Part shown: in pieces, positions 50,824 to 55,447 of the stretch
How the letters are laid out: every line of letters begins with the position of its first letter
How positions within the stretch are numbered: the stretch's first letter is position 1
DNA from: Caulobacter sp. AP07
GTDB lineage: Bacteria; Pseudomonadota; Alphaproteobacteria; Caulobacterales; Caulobacteraceae
Assembly: GCF_000281955.1 (NCBI RefSeq)
Contig: NZ_AKKF01000145.1
Span: forward strand, 1 to 55,447
Direction: 5' to 3'
DNA: 55,447 nt
Program-made: the position numbers and the translations under genes
The notes under the pieces: model-generated
The model's input: only the letters and a program-made list of their open reading frames with translations
Told to the model about the DNA's origin: nothing
The model's database searches: none

Positions 50824-53349
50824 TTAGGCTCCCGCCTTCAGGATTTGGGCCTGGAAGGCTTTGCAGAGTTGGCGCACGGCCTCGGGCGAGGTCTGGTCCA
50901 GGGCCTGGCGGGCCAGGGCCTGGCAGGCCTCGACGTTCAGGGTGCGGACCAGGGCCTTGACCTCGGGCACCGTGGCGGCCGTGGCGGAAAGCTCGGTGAC
51001 GCCCAGCCCGACCAGCACCGGCACGGCGGCGAGGTCGGAGGCCAGGCCGCCGCACACCCCGACCCAGCGATGGTGCCTGGCGGCGCCGGCGCAGGTCTGG
51101 GCGATCATCCGCAGCACGGCGGGGTGCAGGGCGTCGATGCGGGCCGCCAGCTCGGGATTGCCCCGGTCCATGGCCAGCACGTACTGGGTCAGGTCGTTGG
51201 TGCCCACCGACAGGAAGTCGGCCTCGGCGGCCAAGAGGTCGGCGGTAACGGCGGCGGCCGGGGTCTCGATCATCACCCCCAGTTCGATCCGCTCGGTGAC
51301 GCCCATCTCGCGCTTGGCCTCCTCGAGCACGGCGCGGACGGCGCGCAGTTCGTCGAGGCTGGCGATCATCGGGACCATGATCTTGCACTGACCCAGCGGC
51401 TTGACCCGCAGGATGGCCCGCAACTGGGTCTTCAGCAGGTGCGGCCGCCACAGGCTGACGCGCACGCCGCGCAGGCCCAGGGCCGGGTTCTCCTCGGCCG
51501 GGATCGGCAGGTAGGGCGCGGCCTTGTCGCCGCCGACGTCCAGGGTGCGGATGATCAGCGGACGGCCGTCCAGGGCCGAAGCGATCGCCTGGTACTGGCG
51601 GGCCTGCTCGTCCTCGTCGGGCGGAGTCTCGCGCTCCAGGAACAGGAACTCGGTGCGCAGCAGTCCGCTGCCTTCCGCGCCGTTGGCGGCGGCGGCCAGG
51701 GCGTCGTTCAGCGAGCCGACATTGCCGAACACCTCGATGCGCACGCCGTCGGCGGTGCGGCTTTCCTGGTGGGCGGCGGCCTTGGCGGCGGCCTTGCGTT
51801 CGTGGCGGGCGGCGATGGCGGTCTGGGCGGCGGCCAGGGCGGCGGCGTCGGGACCGATCCGCAAGCTTCCGGCCTCGGCGTCGAGGATCAGCCCCGTGCC
51901 CTCGGCCACGTCGAGCACGCCGGGACCGGCGGCGACCAGCGCCGGGATGCCCATGGCCGCGGCCAGGATCGCCACGTGCGAGGTCGGACCGCCCTTGGCG
52001 GTGCAGAAGCCCGCCACCTGGCCGGCCTCGACACCCATCAGTTGCGAGGGCAGCAGTTCGTCGGCCAGCAGGATGGCGCCGGGCGGCAGGACCCGGGCCT
52101 CGTCTTCTTCACCCGTCAGGGCGCGCAGCACCTGGCGCTCCAGGTCGATCAGGTCGTCCACCCGCTCGGCCAGGCGGCGGTCGCCCAGGCCGCGCAGGGC
52201 CTCGACATAGCCGCCGACCGCGCGGCGCCAGGCGAAGCCCGCGCCCTTGCCGTCGGCGATCAGCCGGTGGGCGGCGGCGGCCAGTTCGGGGTCTTCCAGG
52301 AAGGCCAGGTGGGCGCCGAGGATCGCCTTGCGGGCGGTGTCACCCTTGCCGGCGGCCTTCTCGATGCGGGCACGGACATGGGCCAGCGCGCCCTCGAGGG
52401 CGGCCCGCTCGTTGGCCGCGCCGGTCCCGGCCTCGACGACGACGATGTCGCTGGAGACGAAGCGCACCGCCTGGCCGATGGTCAAGCCCGGCGCGGCCAT
52501 CACGCCGCGCAGCAGGCCCGGCTCGCTGGGCATGTTCGCACGGACGGCCTCGACCATGGTAGCGGGAGCGGCGGTCGCCGGCAGGTCGGCGCTCTCGCCC
52601 ATGCCGCCTTCGATCAGCTCGACGACGGCGATGACCGCATATTCGGCGTCGGGGCCGCTGGCCACCACGCTGACGCGGTCGCCGTGGCGGATGGCCAGGG
52701 ACATCACCCCCACCGGGCTCTTGGCGCTGGCCCGGCGGTTGACGGCGACCAGGGCCACCTCGGCGGCGAACTTGCGGGCGGTCTCGGCGATGCGGGCGGC
52801 GGGCCGGGCGTGGATGCCGTGGGCCAGCGGCACGACCACCTCGCGAACGACCTCGCCCTCGGCGACCGGCGACACGGCCGCCGCGCCGCCAGCCGGGGCC
52901 AGCTCCATCAGGAAGTCGCCGACCGAGACCACGTGGTCCTGCTCGCGGCGGACGATCTGGAAGGCGTCGGGATTGGTGATGACGATCGGGGTGATCAGGC
53001 TGCGGGCCCGCAAGGACAGCAGGTCGAGGTCGAAGCTGATCAGCTTGTCGCCCGACTTCACCGCCTGGCCGTCCTGGACGTGGGCCTCGAAGCCCTCGCC
53101 GCCCAGGCCGACGGTCTCCAGGCCGACATGCATCAGGATCTCGGCGCCGTTGTCGGCCCGCAGGGTGATGGCGTGGCGCGTGCCGTGCACCGAGATGACC
53201 CGCGCGTCGCAGGGGGCGTGCAGGGTCGAGCCCAGCGGATCGATGGCCAGGCCGTCGCCCAGCATGCGCTCGGCGAACACCGCGTCGGGCGTCTCGTCGA
53301 GCGGGGCGATCCAGCCCTTGAGCGGCGAGGACAGTACGAAATTGGACAC
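50824..53349 (-). CDS. nagF: Multiphosphoryl transfer protein, EIIA-HPr-EI fusion
   Basis: An 841-residue phosphoryl-transfer protein combining three PTS components. EIIA (glucose type) spans about residues 1-150 with active His74 in ILMHVGLETVGL. HPr spans about 168-255 with His180 in HGIHARPAARI. Enzyme I fills the rest with phospho-His458 in GGPTSHVAILA, TEFLF and GVRVSLWRP and the PEP-binding C-domain DFLSVGTNDLTQYVLAMDR. Together they pass phosphate from PEP to EIIB of the following permease. The GTG at 53349 (VSNFVLSSPLKG) gives the natural EIIA start. Similar fusions are NagF of Pseudomonas. It lies 26 bases after the hexosaminidase stop. Confidence 0.95.
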   Translation of the reverse strand: MSNFVLSSPLKGWIAPLDETPDAVFAERMLGDGLAIDPLGSTLHAPCDARVISVHGTRHAITLRADNGAEILMHVGLETVGLGGEGFEAHVQDGQAVKSGDKLISFDLDLLSLRARSLITPIVITNPDAFQIVRREQDHVVSVGDFLMELAPAGGAAAVSPVAEGEVVREVVVPLAHGIHARPAARIAETARKFAAEVALVAVNRRASAKSPVGVMSLAIRHGDRVSVVASGPDAEYAVIAVVELIEGGMGESADLPATAAPATMVEAVRANMPSEPGLLRGVMAAPGLTIGQAVRFVSSDIVVVEAGTGAANERAALEGALAHVRARIEKAAGKGDTARKAILGAHLAFLEDPELAAAAHRLIADGKGAGFAWRRAVGGYVEALRGLGDRRLAERVDDLIDLERQVLRALTGEEDEARVLPPGAILLADELLPSQLMGVEAGQVAGFCTAKGGPTSHVAILAAAMGIPALVAAGPGVLDVAEGTGLILDAEAGSLRIGPDAAALAAAQTAIAARHERKAAAKAAAHQESRTADGVRIEVFGNVGSLNDALAAAANGAEGSGLLRTEFLFLERETPPDEDEQARQYQAIASALDGRPLIIRTLDVGGDKAAPYLPIPAEENPALGLRGVRVSLWRPHLLKTQLRAILRVKPLGQCKIMVPMIASLDELRAVRAVLEEAKREMGVTERIELGVMIETPAAAVTADLLAAEADFLSVGTNDLTQYVLAMDRGNPELAARIDALHPAVLRMIAQTCAGAARHHRWVGVCGGLASDLAAVPVLVGLGVTELSATAATVPEVKALVRTLNVEACQALARQALDQTSPEAVRQLCKAFQAQILKAGA

Positions 53350-53375
53350 GGACGCTTCCCTGCTTCCTTGAAACT

Positions 53376-55447
53376 CTAGTTTTTGCCGCTCTTGCCGGCG
53401 GCCGTCAGCGTCACCTGGTCGAGCACCAGCGTCGGCTCGACGCTGCGCGCTGTAAAGGTCAGACACAGGTCATGTCGGCCAGCGCGGGCGGGCAGCACGC
53501 CCGACACCGTGCCCAGGCCCGGTCCGCGCGCGGCGGCGCCCAAGGGAATGGCGGCGATGACCTCGCCCGCGCAGCCGTCCAGGCGCACGTCCAGTTCGCC
53601 GGCCGGCGTGGCTGGGGCTCGCAAGGGGATCTTGGCCTTGTCGGCGCCGATCTGGAAATTGAACGGAACCTGGCCGATGCGGGCGGTCAGCTTCAGGGCC
53701 GACGACAGGTCGGCGCCCTTCCAGACCCAGCATGGGTTCATCAGGTCGACCGCGAACACCGCCCGCTGACCGTTCACCGGCGCGTCGTCTTCCAGCGACA
53801 GGTTGATGCCGTTGCCGCACACCTCCAGCTGGTGGCTGCTGCGGGTGTTGGCGGCCAGCAGGCTGACGGGATAGTCGCGGACCCGGCCGAAACCCTGGCC
53901 GTCGAGGAAGGTCCGAGCACGGATCGTCTTGCCCGGCGCGACGTCCAGCGGCGCGTCGTAGAGCGGCGAGGCCGTCGTCGGGACGGCGCCGTCGGCGGTG
54001 TAGCGGATCTCGCCCAGGCCCAGGCCCGAGGCCAGGGCCACCGAGACCTTGCCGCCTTCGGCCGGGGTCAGGGTCGCCTGGGGCTCGTACGGCACGGTGT
54101 CGTGGGCGACGCCCAGGGCGTCCAGCCGCGCCATCTCGGCCGGCAGCCGGGCGGTGAAGCTGTTCCAGTCGTGCCGGGCGGCGGGCGTCCAGCCGTTCTC
54201 GGCCACGGCGACCAGGCGCGGGAAGGTCATCTTCTGCAGGCGCTCGTCGGTGCGCATGTGCTCGGTGAAGGCGGTGGCCTGCAGGCCCAGGATGTGGGCG
54301 CGCTGGGCCTCGGTCAGGGCGGCGGGCGCGGCGTCGAAGTCGTAGACGTCCTTGAGGCTGATGATCTTCAGCCGGCCGGGCGGCTCGTCGGCCGAGGCGC
54401 TCTGGCGGCGGTCCATATAGAGCGTGCTGTCGGGGGCCAGGACGGCGTCGTGGCCCTGCGAGGCGGCCGCGACCGCGCCGTCGATCCCCCGCCAGGACAT
54501 CACCGTGGCGTTGGGAGCCAGGCCCCCTTCGAGGATCTCGTCCCAGCCGATCATCCGCCGGCCGCGCGCGTTGATATGCTTCTCGGCGCGCTGGATGAAC
54601 CAGCTCTGCAAGCCGTGCTCGTCCTTGACGCCCAGCTGCGCGATCCTGGCCTGGATGGCCGGGCTGGCCTTCCACTGGTCCTTGACCGCCTCGTCGCCGC
54701 CGACATGGATGTACTGCGATGGGAACAGGTCCATGACCTCGTCGAGCACGTCGTTGAGGAAGGCGAAGGTCTGGTCGTCGGTGTTGTAGAGGTAGGGGAA
54801 CACCCCCCAGTCGCCCATGTTCTGGCGCGGCGGGGTCTTGGTCATGCCGTACTGCGGATAGGCGACCAGCGGGGCCAGGGCGTGGCCCGGCATCTCGATT
54901 TCGGGAACGACGGTGATCCCACGCGCGGCGGCGTAGGCGACGAGGTCGCGCACCTGGTCCTGGGTGTAGAAGCCGCCGTAGCGGATGGCCTTGCCGGTCT
55001 TGGGATCGCGGCCCGCCGCGCCGGCCGGGACGCGCCAGGCGCCTTCCGAGGTCAGCTTCGGGTACTTCTTGATCTCCAGCCGCCAGCCCTGGTCGTCGAC
55101 CAGATGCCAGTGCAGGACGTTGAGCTTGTGGGCGGCCATGGCGTCGAGGATCGCCTTGATCGTCTCCACCTTCTGGAAGTGGCGGGCGCTGTCGAGCATG
55201 AAGCCGCGCCAGACGAAGCGCGGAGCGTCGTCGATGCTGACGGCGGGCAGTTGGGCGGGGCCCTTGGCGGCGTCCTGCACGGCCAGTTGCCAGACGCTGA
55301 TCGCGCCGTAGAACAGCCCGGCGCGCTTGGCGGCGGTGACGGTGACACCGCTCGGGGCGACGTCGAGGGCATAGGCCTCGGGGCTGCCGGCCGCCTCCCC
55401 CCGCGCCAGAACGATGGCGGCCTCGCCGGCGGGCGGCGGGCCTTCCA
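53376..55447 (-). CDS. GH20 beta-N-acetylhexosaminidase (5' end outside window)
   Basis: At least 690 residues of a family 20 glycosidase; the frame is open through the window edge, so the signal peptide and start are missing. It begins in the window inside domain 1 (AGLFYGAISVWQL) and continues with WRGFMLDSARHFQKVETIK and HWHLVDDQGWRLEI of the catalytic barrel. The catalytic Asp-Glu pair lies in HVGGDEAVKDQW (codons at 54690-54695) for substrate-assisted cleavage. A C-terminal beta-domain of about 250 residues ends ARSVEPTLVLDQVTL. The enzyme should remove terminal GlcNAc from chito-oligosaccharides for uptake by the downstream PTS. Gene order and close spacing make it the visible head of the operon. 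Confidence 0.93.
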   Translation of the reverse strand, partial: EGPPPAGEAAIVLARGEAAGSPEAYALDVAPSGVTVTAAKRAGLFYGAISVWQLAVQDAAKGPAQLPAVSIDDAPRFVWRGFMLDSARHFQKVETIKAILDAMAAHKLNVLHWHLVDDQGWRLEIKKYPKLTSEGAWRVPAGAAGRDPKTGKAIRYGGFYTQDQVRDLVAYAAARGITVVPEIEMPGHALAPLVAYPQYGMTKTPPRQNMGDWGVFPYLYNTDDQTFAFLNDVLDEVMDLFPSQYIHVGGDEAVKDQWKASPAIQARIAQLGVKDEHGLQSWFIQRAEKHINARGRRMIGWDEILEGGLAPNATVMSWRGIDGAVAAASQGHDAVLAPDSTLYMDRRQSASADEPPGRLKIISLKDVYDFDAAPAALTEAQRAHILGLQATAFTEHMRTDERLQKMTFPRLVAVAENGWTPAARHDWNSFTARLPAEMARLDALGVAHDTVPYEPQATLTPAEGGKVSVALASGLGLGEIRYTADGAVPTTASPLYDAPLDVAPGKTIRARTFLDGQGFGRVRDYPVSLLAANTRSSHQLEVCGNGINLSLEDDAPVNGQRAVFAVDLMNPCWVWKGADLSSALKLTARIGQVPFNFQIGADKAKIPLRAPATPAGELDVRLDGCAGEVIAAIPLGAAARGPGLGTVSGVLPARAGRHDLCLTFTARSVEPTLVLDQVTLTAAGKSGKN

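Noticed and set aside
50503..53379. A 958-codon plus-strand frame over the PTS genes
   Set aside because: Gln/Gly/Asp-rich antisense shadow of nagE/nagF with no domain features.

Overview
The window is chromosomal DNA of very high G+C content from an alphaproteobacterium, most probably Caulobacteraceae (Caulobacter or a close relative). The inference rests on the protein families and their arrangement: a MetX-MetW pair, a large TonB-dependent receptor, a PhoD-type phosphatase, a class II glutamate-cysteine ligase, and an N-acetylglucosamine phosphotransferase locus carrying a flavin halogenase-like gene. No database search was possible. Genes are densely packed with no gene-free stretch over 300 bases. 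Many neighbours share ATGA or GTGA stop/start overlaps. No phage, plasmid, insertion sequence or CRISPR array was seen.

Layout. 18-4214 (minus): a coupled operon reading histidine phosphatase, DUF952, pyrD, TVP38-type membrane protein, sensor kinase. 4263-7084 (plus): a possible SAM-II-like pseudoknot, metX, a palindromic repeat, metW and an endonuclease-family gene that overlaps a phospholipase D-like gene tail to tail. 8642-17878: MFS transporter, P-II protein coupled to a methyltransferase, gloB, cupin, POT transporter, DUF427 protein, small membrane protein, gshA and a VOC protein. 17913-28316: rsmE, ppk2, aldo/keto reductase, several small genes, two YkgJ-type cysteine-cluster genes (one with a nonsense codon), a desaturase, ubiA and small membrane proteins. 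28337-37401: ABC exporter, DUF4153 protein, ubiD, DUF817 and hisI with abutting divergent start codons, LysE exporter, PhoD phosphatase. 37551-45469: TonB-dependent receptor, pseudouridine synthase, Gly/Tyr-rich exported protein, a metallo-beta-lactamase-fold protein that has lost its metal ligands, thioesterase, tRNA-Ser(CGA), GH13 alpha-glucosidase. 45545-46573: secreted alpha/beta hydrolase.

The most coherent system is the minus-strand operon 46722-55447. It reads GH20 beta-N-acetylhexosaminidase (runs off the window), EIIA-HPr-EI fusion, EIIC-EIIB-EIIB permease, tryptophan-halogenase-like flavoprotein, and a DUF6445-like protein in which I see an HxD...H...R pattern of Fe(II)/2-oxoglutarate oxygenases. 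It should cut chitin-type oligosaccharides, import and phosphorylate GlcNAc, and carry two oxidative enzymes of unknown role.

The second theme is intergenic palindromes. One family (four copies) has G-rich hairpins plus a stem whose sequence varies while pairing is kept. A second (one copy plus a weak half-copy) is an inverted repeat around GTCATCCC. A third consists of perfect or near-perfect palindromes starting GGGGAC. Most lie between convergent genes; one sits inside the metX-metW pair and appears to supply the metW ribosome-binding site.
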